64,000 bases of DNA from an uncultured Ruminococcus sp. (GCA_934474025.1 CAKSMF010000001.1:62001-126000), one strand, 5' to 3'; positions 17,072 to 26,870 are shown, numbered from the stretch's first letter. Translations and numbers: made by a program. Notes: generated from the sequence alone by a model not told the origin.

Positions 17072-19686
17072 TGAATATTGACAGAAATAAAGTTTCTGCT
17101 ATGATGAAACAATATCTTGATATCAAAGATAAATATCAGGATTGTATATTGTTTTTTCGTGTAGGTGATTTCTATGAAATGTTCTTTGATGACGCTATAA
17201 AGGCTTCAAAAGCTATAGAATTGACTCTTACCGGCAAGGACTGCGGACTTGAAGAACGTGCTCCAATGTGTGGAGTTCCTTATCATGCAGTTGATACCTA
17301 TATAAAAAGGCTTATTGATTTGGGATTCAAGGTCGCTGTATGTGAACAGCTTACAGACCCTTCCGCAAGCAAGGATATTGTTGTGCGTGATGTCGTTCGA
17401 GTTGTAACCCCTGGTACACTTACTGAAAGCAGTATGCTTGATGACAGCAGAAATAACTATATATGCAGTATATTTTATGATGACTACAATAAATCATGTG
17501 GTATTGCATCGGCTGATATTTCAACAGGAGAAGCTTATTTAAGTACATTTCAGGGAAAAGACCTTGAAACAGATGTTATAAATGAACTTTCAAGATGTCA
17601 GCCGTCAGAAATCATATTTACAGAAAGCTTTTTATCATTGAAAAATGTTTCCGATTTTATAAAGTTACGTCTTAAATGTGTTGTCACCCTAAGGGACAGT
17701 AATTGCTTTTCTCCGGAAATCAAACTGAATGAAGTAGAAAAAGTTTTAGGAAAAACAGCTGGAGATTTAGGAATTGATGCTCATGGAGCAGGCTGTTCAG
17801 CAATATGCGGTCTTTTTGACTATATAAATGATACTCAAAAAACTTCTGTATCACGTTTCACTTCAATAGAGGTGCTTAAATGTGATTCTTTCATGGGACT
17901 TGACCTCAATGCTCGTAGAAATCTTGAACTCACTGAAACTTTACGCAATAAAGAACGAAAAGGTTCATTATTATGGGTGCTTGATTCTGCTAAAACTTCA
18001 ATGGGTCGCCGACTTCTTAAAAACTGGATTGAACAGCCTTTAAAAAGTCCTGCGAGAATCATTGAACGTCTTGACGCTGTTGACGCACTCCGGCGGAAAA
18101 GTGTTGTGCTCTATGAAATACAGGCATTGCTTGAACAGGTTTACGACCTTGAAAGACTTATGACAAAAGTTATGTACAAAAGAGCAAATCCACGTGACCT
18201 TAAAGCTTTATCGGCTACCGCTATGCAGTTGCCTTTTATAAAACAACAGCTTGAAAAACTCGATAGTTCAAAGTTATTGCAGAAATACAATAATGATATT
18301 TCCGGACTTGAAGAAATAGTTAAACTTGTTGAAAGGGCTATAATGGACGAACCTCCCGTTATTGTAAAGGACGGTGGAGTTATTAAGGACGGTTTTAATC
18401 AGGAACTTGATAATTTGCGTCATATAATGAATCACGGTCAGGAGATAATCGCCGAAATTGAACAGCGTGAACGTGAAATTACTGGCATAAAGAATCTGAA
18501 AATAGGCTATAATAAAGTATTTGGATATTATCTGGAAGTCACACGTTCATATTATGACCTTATACCAGATAAATGGACAAGAAAACAGACTCTCACAAAT
18601 TCTGAGAGGTTCATAACAGAAGAACTTAAAAATGCTGAAAATTCCATACTTGGTGCAAAGGATAAAGCTCTTGCTCTGGAAGCCGATATTTTCGGAGAAG
18701 TACGTGATTATCTTTCAACAATGCTCGAAAAAGTACAGAAAACCGCTACAGCCGTTGCTTCAGTAGATGTGTTGTGTTCGTTTGCGGACGTTGCTATTAA
18801 AAATTTCTATGTTAAGCCTGAAATATCGCTTGATGGTTCTATTGATATAAAAGACGGTCGTCACCCCGTTGTTGAACTTATGTTACGGGACGAAATATTT
18901 ATACCAAATGATATTTACATTGACAAAAAAAGCAACAGAATGTCAATAATTACAGGTCCTAATATGTCAGGTAAGTCAACTTACATGAGACAAATTGCTT
19001 TGATAGTTTTAATGACACAAATAGGTTCATTTGTTCCTGCTAAATCGGCAAAAATTTCAATAGTGGACAAGATTTTCACGAGAATTGGAGCTTCTGATGA
19101 CCTTACAGCCGGACGAAGTACATTTATGGTTGAAATGAGTGAAGTTGCCGATATTCTCCGGAATGCTACTCCTGATAGTCTTGTTATTTTAGATGAAGTA
19201 GGCAGAGGTACTTCAACACATGACGGTGTAAGTATTGCCCGTGCAGTTGCAGAACATATATGCACTTCTAAAAAATTGGGCTGTAAAACTCTTTTTGCAA
19301 CTCACTATCATGAACTTATCAGTCTTGAAGATGAGCTTGAAGGCGTTAAAAATTACAGCATTGCAGTTAACAGACACGGCGGAAATATACGTTTTTTGCG
19401 TAAAATAGTGCGTGGCGGTGTTGATGAAAGTTACGGTGTAGATGTTGCAAAACTTGCCGGATTGCCTTCAAAGGTTGTGAACCGTGCAAAAGAATTACTT
19501 ATTGAAATGGAAAACAGTAATAATATTATTAAAACTAAATCGGCAGATGACAGCAAACAGATAACATTTGATACCGTTAATCGTGATATAGCTTTAAGTA
19601 TGCTTGAAAAAACTAATATCAATGAACTGACAGACAGTGAGTGCAGAATATTACTCAATGATATGATGGAAGTTATAAATAAATAG
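17071..19686 (+). CDS. mutS: DNA mismatch repair protein MutS
   Basis: Recognises mismatches and recruits MutL. 871 residues from the ATG at 17071; the frame extends 13 codons upstream into ylbF, but GGAG in the ylbF tail and the TGATG overlap favour 17071. Mismatch-binding motif FFRVGDFYEMF (near residue 35), lever and clamp domains, then the ABC-type ATPase with Walker A GPNMSGKSTYMRQ, signature and Walker B VILDEVGRGTSTHDG, and the ATHYHEL switch. Full length. Followed after 11 bases by the GH3 gene. Confidence 0.98.
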   Translation: MNIDRNKVSAMMKQYLDIKDKYQDCILFFRVGDFYEMFFDDAIKASKAIELTLTGKDCGLEERAPMCGVPYHAVDTYIKRLIDLGFKVAVCEQLTDPSASKDIVVRDVVRVVTPGTLTESSMLDDSRNNYICSIFYDDYNKSCGIASADISTGEAYLSTFQGKDLETDVINELSRCQPSEIIFTESFLSLKNVSDFIKLRLKCVVTLRDSNCFSPEIKLNEVEKVLGKTAGDLGIDAHGAGCSAICGLFDYINDTQKTSVSRFTSIEVLKCDSFMGLDLNARRNLELTETLRNKERKGSLLWVLDSAKTSMGRRLLKNWIEQPLKSPARIIERLDAVDALRRKSVVLYEIQALLEQVYDLERLMTKVMYKRANPRDLKALSATAMQLPFIKQQLEKLDSSKLLQKYNNDISGLEEIVKLVERAIMDEPPVIVKDGGVIKDGFNQELDNLRHIMNHGQEIIAEIEQREREITGIKNLKIGYNKVFGYYLEVTRSYYDLIPDKWTRKQTLTNSERFITEELKNAENSILGAKDKALALEADIFGEVRDYLSTMLEKVQKTATAVASVDVLCSFADVAIKNFYVKPEISLDGSIDIKDGRHPVVELMLRDEIFIPNDIYIDKKSNRMSIITGPNMSGKSTYMRQIALIVLMTQIGSFVPAKSAKISIVDKIFTRIGASDDLTAGRSTFMVEMSEVADILRNATPDSLVILDEVGRGTSTHDGVSIARAVAEHICTSKKLGCKTLFATHYHELISLEDELEGVKNYSIAVNRHGGNIRFLRKIVRGGVDESYGVDVAKLAGLPSKVVNRAKELLIEMENSNNIIKTKSADDSKQITFDTVNRDIALSMLEKTNINELTDSECRILLNDMMEVINK

Positions 19687-19697
19687 GAGGATTTTAA

Positions 19698-21224
19698 ATG
19701 AAGGTGAAAAAGTTAATGGCTATGGCACTAAGTATGAGTTTAGTGCTTTGTGCCTGTGCAGAAAAAAAACAATCAACAGATGATACTTCCGAAGAAACAT
19801 CAACAGAACCTGTTACAGAAGCTACTGAACCTACTGAACCACCTGCTCCGGAAAAGACAGTTCCGGAGGAGATACTCGAAAGTATGGATTTGAAACAAAA
19901 AGTTTGTCAGATGTTTATTACAACTCCGGAACAGCTTTCCGGTTGGGACGTTGTAACACTTTATGATGAAGTTGTTCAGGAATCAATTCAAAATTATCCT
20001 ATCGGCGGAGTTATAATGTTTTCCCAGAACCTCGAAACAACTGAACAGACAACAGGTTTAATAAGTGATATTCAGAATTTTTCACTTGCTAGCAGCGGAA
20101 TAGGAATGTTTATGTCTGTTGATGAAGAGGGTGGCACTGTTGCAAGAGTTGCGGACGCTCTTGGAACTACTGCATTTGACGATATGTCCACTTATGGTGA
20201 ACAGAATGACACTCATGTTTCATACGAAATAGGGTATACAATAGGTACTGACCTTAAAGCCCTTGGATTTAACCTTGATTTCGCACCGGTTGCAGATGTT
20301 AATATAAGCGATGCCAGTGAACTTGGCGGACGTATATTCAGTGCAGACCCCGATGTTGTTGCAAATATGGCTTCAAATGTTGCTATCGGTCTTAAAGATG
20401 CTGGAGTTTGTGCTACTCTGAAACATTTTCCGGGACTCGGTGCAGCCGAAGGAGATACTCACACCGATAACAATGTTACTATAAACCGTTCTGTTGATGA
20501 TTTGCGGGCATCTGATTTTGTTCCTTTCAAGGAGGGCATTAAAGCCGGTGCTGATTTTGTAATGGTAGGTCATCAGATTATATCAGGTGTGGGAGATTGG
20601 TTGCCGTCTGATTTGTCATATACGGTTGTTACTGACCTTTTAAGAAAAGAACTCGGCTTTGAGGGTATTGTTATTACTGATTCACACATGATGAATACTA
20701 TTACAGAAGTATATACCCCTGCTGAAGCATCTGTTAAAGCAATAAATGCAGGAGTTGATATAATTCTCATGCCGGCAAATCTTGTTGAAGCTATTGACGC
20801 TGTATGTCAGGCTGTTGAAAGTGGCGAAATTGATTCTGCACGTATAGACGAAAGCGTTTTGAGAATACTCAATAAAAAATATGAAATGGGTCTTATAGAC
20901 GAAAACTTCAAAAGAGAAGAACCTACTACTGAAACAGTTACAGAAGAAGAAACAACTACTACTGAAACTACTACAGAAACGACAACAGAAGATACAGAAA
21001 CAACTACTGCTGAAAGCGTTACAGAACCAGTAGCAACAGAATCAGTAAAAATTACTACTACATTTGCAGGATATGTAGCCGGAACTTTTGTTGACCCTAA
21101 TGTAACTACTACTACAACTACTACTGCATATGACTTTAGTTATGACTATAATTCAGGTTATTATGATTATGGATATGACTATGGATATTATGACGACACT
21201 TATGATTATGGCTATGGCTATTGA
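19698..21224 (+). CDS. GH3 family (NagZ-like) lipoprotein with Tyr-rich tail
   Basis: 508 residues. Lipoprotein signal with Cys20 (VLCAC), acidic Thr/Glu linker, GH3 domain (about 60-400) with DEEGG, KHFPG and VITDSHMMNT, the equivalents of the NagZ substrate and nucleophile-Asp motifs. NagZ-type enzymes remove N-acetylglucosamine from muropeptides; the usual KHFPGHGDT is here KHFPGLGAAEGDTH, so the catalytic His-Asp pair may be displaced. The C-terminus is a Thr/Glu-rich stretch (about 405-470) and then a tail with 14 tyrosines in the last 31 residues. It stands between mutS and mutL, whose functions are unrelated. A role in wall turnover is inferred. Confidence 0.85.
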   Translation: MKVKKLMAMALSMSLVLCACAEKKQSTDDTSEETSTEPVTEATEPTEPPAPEKTVPEEILESMDLKQKVCQMFITTPEQLSGWDVVTLYDEVVQESIQNYPIGGVIMFSQNLETTEQTTGLISDIQNFSLASSGIGMFMSVDEEGGTVARVADALGTTAFDDMSTYGEQNDTHVSYEIGYTIGTDLKALGFNLDFAPVADVNISDASELGGRIFSADPDVVANMASNVAIGLKDAGVCATLKHFPGLGAAEGDTHTDNNVTINRSVDDLRASDFVPFKEGIKAGADFVMVGHQIISGVGDWLPSDLSYTVVTDLLRKELGFEGIVITDSHMMNTITEVYTPAEASVKAINAGVDIILMPANLVEAIDAVCQAVESGEIDSARIDESVLRILNKKYEMGLIDENFKREEPTTETVTEEETTTTETTTETTTEDTETTTAESVTEPVATESVKITTTFAGYVAGTFVDPNVTTTTTTTAYDFSYDYNSGYYDYGYDYGYYDDTYDYGYGY

Positions 21225-21260
21225 TAATAAGGAATTTATTATTTGACAGGGAGTGATACC

Positions 21261-21581
21261 TTGAAATACTTTTTTAAAAAAGATGAACTAAGAGGAACAG
21301 ATTGCCACGAATTTTTTAAAGGCAAGTGGAATAATCTTTTCTGGAACGACGACTCAATTTACATTTATGATGAGGACTTTACCGACACAGGCATGAAAAA
21401 ACTTTTTATGGACGTTATGCCGGAATACTCACCATATGAATCAACTGAAGTTACACCTGAAATATGGCAGTCAATATGCGAAACTGCTTTTGGTCGTACA
21501 AAAGAAGCTGTTAAAGACCTTAATGACTGGGTTCAGGGAGTTTTTTCAGAATGCGGAGTATTTACTATACTTGGTATATAA
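21261..21581 (+). CDS. Conserved-looking hypothetical protein, 106 aa
   Basis: Not recognised. Acidic and aromatic-rich (KGKWNNLFWNDDSIYIYDEDF), no signal peptide or membrane segment. I chose the TTG at 21261 because AGGGAGTGAT (21248-21257) sits at the right distance; an upstream TTG at 21243 has no such site. It lies between the GH3 gene and mutL in the same direction with short gaps, so it is co-transcribed. Confidence 0.6.
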   Translation: MKYFFKKDELRGTDCHEFFKGKWNNLFWNDDSIYIYDEDFTDTGMKKLFMDVMPEYSPYESTEVTPEIWQSICETAFGRTKEAVKDLNDWVQGVFSECGVFTILGI

Positions 21582-21602
21582 TCTGATTGGAGGTGGGATT
21601 TA

Positions 21603-23513
21603 ATGCCGTCTATCAGAATTTTAAACAAGGAAGTTGCTGAACTTATTTCAGCCGGTGAAGTTATTGAAAAGCCTGCATCTGTAATAAAAGAACTTGTAGA
21701 AAATTCCATAGATGCCGGAGCAAGTCACATAACGGTTGAAATAAAAAATGGCGGTAAAATTTATATGCGTGTAACTGATGATGGCTGTGGAATGACTTTT
21801 GAAGATGTTCCGAATGCTTTTAAACGTCATGCAACAAGTAAGATTTTCAATAAAAAAGACCTTGAAAGTATATGTACTTTAGGTTTCAGAGGAGAGGCTC
21901 TCGCATCTGTTACAGCGGTTTCAAAAGTTGAACTTATGACTAAACCTAAAAATCAACAATACGGAACAGTTTACAGAATAGACGGTGGCAACGAGATATC
22001 TTATGAAAAAAGCAGTTGCCCTGACGGAACAACTATTGTTATACGTAATTTGTTTTTCAATGTTCCCGCAAGACTCAAGTTTATGAAAAAAGACGTTACA
22101 GAAGCAAATGCTATAAGTCAGGTTATACATAAAATTGCTCTTTCTCACCCTGAAATCGCTTTTAAATTCATACGTGACAACCGTCTTGAACTTAATTCAA
22201 GCGGTGACGGTGAATTATATTCAGCTATTTACTCAGTATATGGACGTGATTTTGTTCATGATATGATACCAGTTGATTATGAAAACAATGGCATACGCAT
22301 AACAGGATACGTTATAAAACCGCTTTATTCTAAAAATAACCGTGCTTATCAGAATTTCTTTGTAAACGGAAGACACATCAATTCAAAAATATGTTCGTCT
22401 GCTGTTGAGAATGCATATGATAACATGATTATGACTGGAAAATTTCCTGCGTGTGTTCTTATGATTGATATTAATCCGGCTGTAACTGATGTAAATATTC
22501 ACCCGTCAAAAGCAGAGGTACGTTTTGCAAACGAAAAGGAAGTTTCAGAAGCTTTGTTTTTTGCTGTAAAAAACGCTATGGTTAAAGACGGTTTGATTTA
22601 TGAATTTGAGTTAAATAAAGAAAAAACAATTCCTCAATTGTCTGGCACTGAAAATAAAGATGACAGTAATATTCAGTCAATATTTACACCAGTTGAAAAA
22701 ATTCCTGAAATTGAAGAAAATATTATGGAATTCAGACAGGAAATACATAAAATTCAACCTGATATACCAGAAGTTACAGATAATTTCAATCATGACATAC
22801 AACAGGAAGTTTTACCGGAAGAACCTAAACAGGAAATGCTTGAAGGTTTTAACTACATTGAAAAAAGTATGTTTGATGATTTGGAACAGACTGAAAAAGA
22901 AATTCCAAATCCCGAACCTATAGAAATCAAAAAAGAAGAAAAACCGTCAATTCGTGTGATAGGTGAAGTCATGGGATTATATGTCATTGGAGAAACTCAG
23001 GACAGAAAAATGATAATTATTGATAAACACGCTTCACATGAAAGAATAATATTTGAACGTCTTAAAAGTCGCAATTGCCGTCAGTATATGCAGATGCTTA
23101 TGACTGATATAAAAGTGCTTCTTACGGCAGAAGAATTCAGTGCAATGCAGGAAAATACAGAATTACTTGCCGATATGGGATTTATGTTTGATTTTTCAGA
23201 AAGTCCATGTATTATAGCTAAAGCAGTACCTACTTTCGTAAATAATATGGATATTGAAGCAATTATTTCAGAAGTAGCTGAAAACCTTTGTATGCATATT
23301 CATAATCCGCAGTCACACGCACTTGACGATATGTTGCATACAGTTGCCTGCAAATCCGCCATAAAGGCAAATGATAAAAACAGTTTAGAGGAATTGCAAG
23401 CACTTGCGGAGCAGGTTTATTATGATGATAAAATCCGTCATTGTCCGCATGGCAGACCGGTTATGTTTGTAATGACTGAAAATAATATTGCTCATCAGTT
23501 CAGGCGTACATAA
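21603..23513 (+). CDS. mutL: DNA mismatch repair protein MutL
   Basis: GHKL ATPase linking MutS to strand removal. 636 residues. N-terminal ATPase (1-330) with IAAGEV-like ISAGEVIEKPASVIKELVEN, DDGCGM, and FRGEALAS; a variable acidic linker (about 350-440); C-terminal dimerisation/endonuclease domain with DKHASHERIIFE, matching the DQHAx2Ex4E endonuclease motif, and CPHGRP. So this is the nicking type of MutL, as expected in an organism without MutH. AGGTGGG-type RBS before the ATG. miaA follows 16 bases on. Confidence 0.98.
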   Translation: MPSIRILNKEVAELISAGEVIEKPASVIKELVENSIDAGASHITVEIKNGGKIYMRVTDDGCGMTFEDVPNAFKRHATSKIFNKKDLESICTLGFRGEALASVTAVSKVELMTKPKNQQYGTVYRIDGGNEISYEKSSCPDGTTIVIRNLFFNVPARLKFMKKDVTEANAISQVIHKIALSHPEIAFKFIRDNRLELNSSGDGELYSAIYSVYGRDFVHDMIPVDYENNGIRITGYVIKPLYSKNNRAYQNFFVNGRHINSKICSSAVENAYDNMIMTGKFPACVLMIDINPAVTDVNIHPSKAEVRFANEKEVSEALFFAVKNAMVKDGLIYEFELNKEKTIPQLSGTENKDDSNIQSIFTPVEKIPEIEENIMEFRQEIHKIQPDIPEVTDNFNHDIQQEVLPEEPKQEMLEGFNYIEKSMFDDLEQTEKEIPNPEPIEIKKEEKPSIRVIGEVMGLYVIGETQDRKMIIIDKHASHERIIFERLKSRNCRQYMQMLMTDIKVLLTAEEFSAMQENTELLADMGFMFDFSESPCIIAKAVPTFVNNMDIEAIISEVAENLCMHIHNPQSHALDDMLHTVACKSAIKANDKNSLEELQALAEQVYYDDKIRHCPHGRPVMFVMTENNIAHQFRRT

Positions 23514-23529
23514 AAGGGAGGTTTTTTTA

Positions 23530-24480
23530 GTGAATGATACAATAAAGCCTAAAATACTTGCAGTAGTAGGTGCTACGGCTTCCGGTAAAACTTCCCTTGG
23601 CGTTGAACTTGCAAAAAAATATAATGGTGAAGTTATTTCTGCTGATTCAATGCAGATTTATAAAGGACTTGATATAGCTTCTGCAAAACCTACCACGGAA
23701 GAAATGCAGGGTATACCGCATCATTTGATTGATTTTCTTGACAGAGATGTGTCTTTCAGTGTGTCTGATTATGTAAAGCTTGCCAATGAAAAAATTAAAG
23801 ATATTATCAGTAGGGAAAAACTTCCGATAATAGTTGGCGGAACAGGTTTATATATTGATTCATTGCTGAATAATGTTAAATTTTCAGAGGGCGGAAGCGA
23901 TGAAGTTTATCGTGAAAAGCTTTATACTATTGCAAGGGAAAAAGGCAATGAATATTTATATAATATTCTTCTTGAAACTGACCCTTTATCTGCTGAAACT
24001 ATTCATATGAACAACATTGTACGAGTTATAAGGGCTTTGGAAGTGTTTCATGTTACCGGCAGGCGTTTCAGCGAACTTAAAGCCGAAAGTCGTCTGATAG
24101 AAAGTCCGTATGACTCACTTATAATCGGACTTAATTTTCATGACAGGCAAATTCTTTATGACCGCATTAACAAACGTGTTGACGAAATGCTTAAAATGGG
24201 TCTTGTTGATGAGGCTAAAAATGTCTGGAAAGCAGGCAATCAGAAAACAGCTTCAAATGCAATAGGGTACAAAGAGCTTATACCTTACTTTGAAAATACT
24301 ATGACTATTTCCGAATGTGTCGACAGGATAAAACAGGAAACACGCCGTTACGCCAAAAGACAGCTTACATGGTTTAGAAAAAATACACGTATTCAGTGGA
24401 TATTTTTGGACGAAATTAATAAAAAAAGTGAAATTTTAGAAAAGTCTCAAAAAACTATAGAAAATTACTGGAATGTATGA
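23530..24480 (+). CDS. miaA: tRNA dimethylallyltransferase MiaA
   Basis: Transfers the dimethylallyl group to A37 of tRNAs, making the substrate of MiaB. 316 residues from a GTG at 23530, placed by AAGGGAGG (23514-23521); an upstream in-frame ATG at 23488 lies inside mutL. P-loop GATASGKTSL, SADSMQIYKGLDIASAKP, the HHLIDFLD motif and a C-terminal RRYAKRQLTWFR. mutL-miaA-hfq is also the order in many proteobacteria. Confidence 0.97.
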   Translation: MNDTIKPKILAVVGATASGKTSLGVELAKKYNGEVISADSMQIYKGLDIASAKPTTEEMQGIPHHLIDFLDRDVSFSVSDYVKLANEKIKDIISREKLPIIVGGTGLYIDSLLNNVKFSEGGSDEVYREKLYTIAREKGNEYLYNILLETDPLSAETIHMNNIVRVIRALEVFHVTGRRFSELKAESRLIESPYDSLIIGLNFHDRQILYDRINKRVDEMLKMGLVDEAKNVWKAGNQKTASNAIGYKELIPYFENTMTISECVDRIKQETRRYAKRQLTWFRKNTRIQWIFLDEINKKSEILEKSQKTIENYWNV

Positions 24481-24486
24481 TATAAT
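24458..24486 (+). promoter_or_regulatory. Possible internal promoter before hfq
   Basis: TATAAT at 24481-24486 with TGA before it (extended -10), and a poor -35 TAGAAA (24458-24463) at 17 bp. It overlaps the miaA stop. Confidence 0.4.
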
Positions 24487-24545
24487 ATATTAAGTGTATA
24501 TAAATACATATTTACTTAAAAAATCTAAGAAATGGAGATTTGTGT

Positions 24546-24785
24546 ATGAACAAAACTATCAATTTGCAGGACGTATTCCTTAATCAGTGCAGAAAAGATA
24601 AGATTATGGTTACTATCATTCTTACAAATGGCTTTCAGTTTAAGGGAATGGTAAGAGGTTTTGACAGCTATGTGGCAATATTTGATGTTGACGGAAAACA
24701 ACAGCTTGTGTACAAGCACGCTATATCAACAATTATTCCCGCAAAAGCTGTTTCTATTCTTGACGCTGCTGACAAGAATTATTGA
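24546..24785 (+). CDS. hfq: RNA-binding protein Hfq
   Basis: Sm-like hexameric RNA chaperone. 79 residues starting MNKTINLQDVFLNQCRKDK, with Sm1 NGFQFKGMVRGFDSYVAIFD and Sm2 YKHAISTI, the Hfq signature. ATG at 24546 follows GGAG (24534-24537); a TTG two codons earlier is less well placed. No long C-terminal tail, as usual in Firmicutes. Lies after miaA and before an envelope protein gene. Confidence 0.97.
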   Translation: MNKTINLQDVFLNQCRKDKIMVTIILTNGFQFKGMVRGFDSYVAIFDVDGKQQLVYKHAISTIIPAKAVSILDAADKNY

Positions 24786-24798
24786 GCTGGTGATGTGA

Positions 24799-26061
24799 AT
24801 GCGTTCCACTAAATCAGAAAACAACTTTATTGTAAAGTTCCTGAGGAACACAGTTCTGATTTTGTTTCTGGTTGTTTTTATAAGCATATTCTATAACTTT
24901 CGTAACAGGGAAAGCCCTACCGAATCCGCACTTATGGCAGAATCTATTTCATCAGAAACTATTAAAGGAGTATTTATAAGGGACGAGCAGGTTATAAAAT
25001 ACAATGGTAATGGCGTTTTAAGTTATAATATATCCGATGGGGGTAAGCTTGGCACGGGTACAATTATTGCAGAAGCTTATCCCACTGATGAACAGATAAG
25101 TATTAACAGGCAGATTGATAATCTTAACAATCAGCTTGACATACTTAAAAAAATTCAGAATCCCGGTACTCTTGAATCCGCACAGCCATTGAATCTTTCG
25201 GAAAGCATTAAGGAAAATTTTCGCAATTACATATACTGCCGTGATATTAAAGATTATAATACTATAAAATCCGACCTTGACAACCTTATTGTTGAAATGA
25301 GTACATATCAGATTATCACTAATGAAGTTACAGATTTCAATCAGCAAATCGAGGATATAAACAATCAACTTGAACAGCTCAGGCAACAATCAATACAGCC
25401 GACAGAAGTTATAACCGCTGATAGTTCAGCATACTTTGCAAGCTATTGTGACGGATATGAAGATATTTTAAGAAAAGACAATATAAATCAGCTTACTGTT
25501 GATTTTCTTAACAGTGTTACCGATACAAAGGTTGATGATAATACTGTTGTGGGAAAACTTATAGATGATTACAGTTGGTATCTTGCCGGAGTTATTGACA
25601 ATTCCCACCATGATTATGAAGTGGGAAATCAAGTTAAATTACGCTTTGAAATGTCTGCTGATACTTATGATGCCGAAATTGTTGATGTACATGATGAGGG
25701 TTCTCCTGAACAAAGTATAATAATTTTATCGTGCAGTCAGTTTAATCAGGAACTCGTTCAGCACAGATGCGAAAATGTTGAAATTATCAGGGGAGATTAT
25801 GAAGGTCTTAAAGTTCCCCGTGATGCAATAAGATTTAAGGATATTCCGGAAAAAATTCAAGATACATCTGGTGAAACGGAAGAAACTACTGAACAGCTTG
25901 TAAACAGCAAGGGAGTTTACATTTTAAAGGGTGAACAGGTCGAATTTAAGAAAATTGATGTTATATATGAAGGCACTGATTATGTTTTGTCGGCGGTTCA
26001 TGACGATGACAGCAGTTATCTCTCGTTGTATGATGATATTATGATTGAAGGTGTTGAATAA
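24799..26061 (+). CDS. HlyD-like membrane-anchored envelope protein
   Basis: 420 residues: cytoplasmic N-terminus, one membrane anchor (about 16-34), then a lipoyl-like beta segment with KGVFIRDEQVIKYNGNG, a helical hairpin with coiled-coil heptads (about 105-200) and a beta-barrel-like C-terminal part. This is the shape of HlyD/membrane fusion proteins. No transporter partner is next to it; clostridial homologues commonly sit beside yggS-sepF, suggesting an envelope or division role, which is inference. Its stop abuts the next start. Confidence 0.7.
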   Translation: MRSTKSENNFIVKFLRNTVLILFLVVFISIFYNFRNRESPTESALMAESISSETIKGVFIRDEQVIKYNGNGVLSYNISDGGKLGTGTIIAEAYPTDEQISINRQIDNLNNQLDILKKIQNPGTLESAQPLNLSESIKENFRNYIYCRDIKDYNTIKSDLDNLIVEMSTYQIITNEVTDFNQQIEDINNQLEQLRQQSIQPTEVITADSSAYFASYCDGYEDILRKDNINQLTVDFLNSVTDTKVDDNTVVGKLIDDYSWYLAGVIDNSHHDYEVGNQVKLRFEMSADTYDAEIVDVHDEGSPEQSIIILSCSQFNQELVQHRCENVEIIRGDYEGLKVPRDAIRFKDIPEKIQDTSGETEETTEQLVNSKGVYILKGEQVEFKKIDVIYEGTDYVLSAVHDDDSSYLSLYDDIMIEGVE

Positions 26062-26062
26062 A

Positions 26063-26761
26063 GTGGATAATAATTTCAGTTACATTGACAAAAACCTCCG
26101 CATTATACGTGAATGTGCAGGAGAGGCTTTCGCAAAATATCGTTCTCCGGAGGAAAAATTACGCATTATGGCTGTTACAAAAACTGTCGCTCCGGAAGCT
26201 GTAAATCATGCGATTTCATTGGGAATTGATTTACTCGGTGAAAATCGTGTACAGGAATATCTTTCAAAAAAAGACGTTTATGACAAGTCGGCAGAAGTGC
26301 ATTTTATAGGAAGTCTTCAAACTAACAAAGTAAAGTATATTGTTGATTCAGTAAGCATGATTCATTCTGTTGACAGCTTTAAGCTTGGCGAAGTTATAAG
26401 CAAACAAGCAGTCAGTCACGGAAAAGTTATTGATATATTGTGTGAAGTCAATATCGGCGGTGAAGAATCAAAAGGCGGTGTTTCACCATCTGAAATCGGA
26501 AATCTTATTGAACAGCTTTCTTTACTTGAGGGTATAAACATAAGAGGACTTATGACAATTCCTCCACCGTCTGACAGTGATATTTTTCTTGGTAGAATGA
26601 AAGAACTTTTTGATAAAATATCAGAAGAAAAAAAGTCTGTAGTTTCAATGGATACTCTTTCAATGGGAATGACTCACGATTATGCAGAAGCTATAAAATA
26701 TGGCTCTAATATCGTAAGAATAGGTACAGGACTTTTTGGAGCAAGAAATTATAATATATAA
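26063..26761 (+). CDS. PLP homeostasis protein, YggS family
   Basis: Single-domain PLP-binding protein of the alanine-racemase fold, involved in vitamin B6 and amino-acid homeostasis. 232 residues from GTG 26063, which follows AAGGTG; a TTG at 26045 would overlap the previous gene. Motifs: VTKTVAPEAVNHA with the PLP lysine (MAVTKT), GENRVQEYLSK, HFIGSLQTNK, and SMGMTHDYAEAIKYGSNIVRIGT. Commonly next to sepF. Confidence 0.94.
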   Translation: MDNNFSYIDKNLRIIRECAGEAFAKYRSPEEKLRIMAVTKTVAPEAVNHAISLGIDLLGENRVQEYLSKKDVYDKSAEVHFIGSLQTNKVKYIVDSVSMIHSVDSFKLGEVISKQAVSHGKVIDILCEVNIGGEESKGGVSPSEIGNLIEQLSLLEGINIRGLMTIPPPSDSDIFLGRMKELFDKISEEKKSVVSMDTLSMGMTHDYAEAIKYGSNIVRIGTGLFGARNYNI

Positions 26762-26794
26762 AATTTTTGTTCCCTGCTGATATTATGGATAGTA

Positions 26795-26863
26795 TCCGTT
26801 CACGGAATACTCCGCATTTATTCCGTGTTGAAAATAAAGATAAAACGAAATGCGGAGAAGGAG
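26795..26863 (+). promoter_or_regulatory. sepF leader with competing stems
   Basis: CTCCGCATTT (26810-26819) pairs perfectly with AAATGCGGAG (26848-26857), next to the Shine-Dalgarno GAGAAGGAG (26855-26863). CACGGAAT (26801-26808) pairs with ATTCCGTG (26819-26826), and TCCGT (26795-26799) with ACGGA (26802-26806). The last two cannot both form, and the CACGGAAT stem overlaps the first one's arm. This could switch access to the sepF start; no ligand can be proposed. Confidence 0.45.
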
Positions 26864-26870
26864 TATTAAC

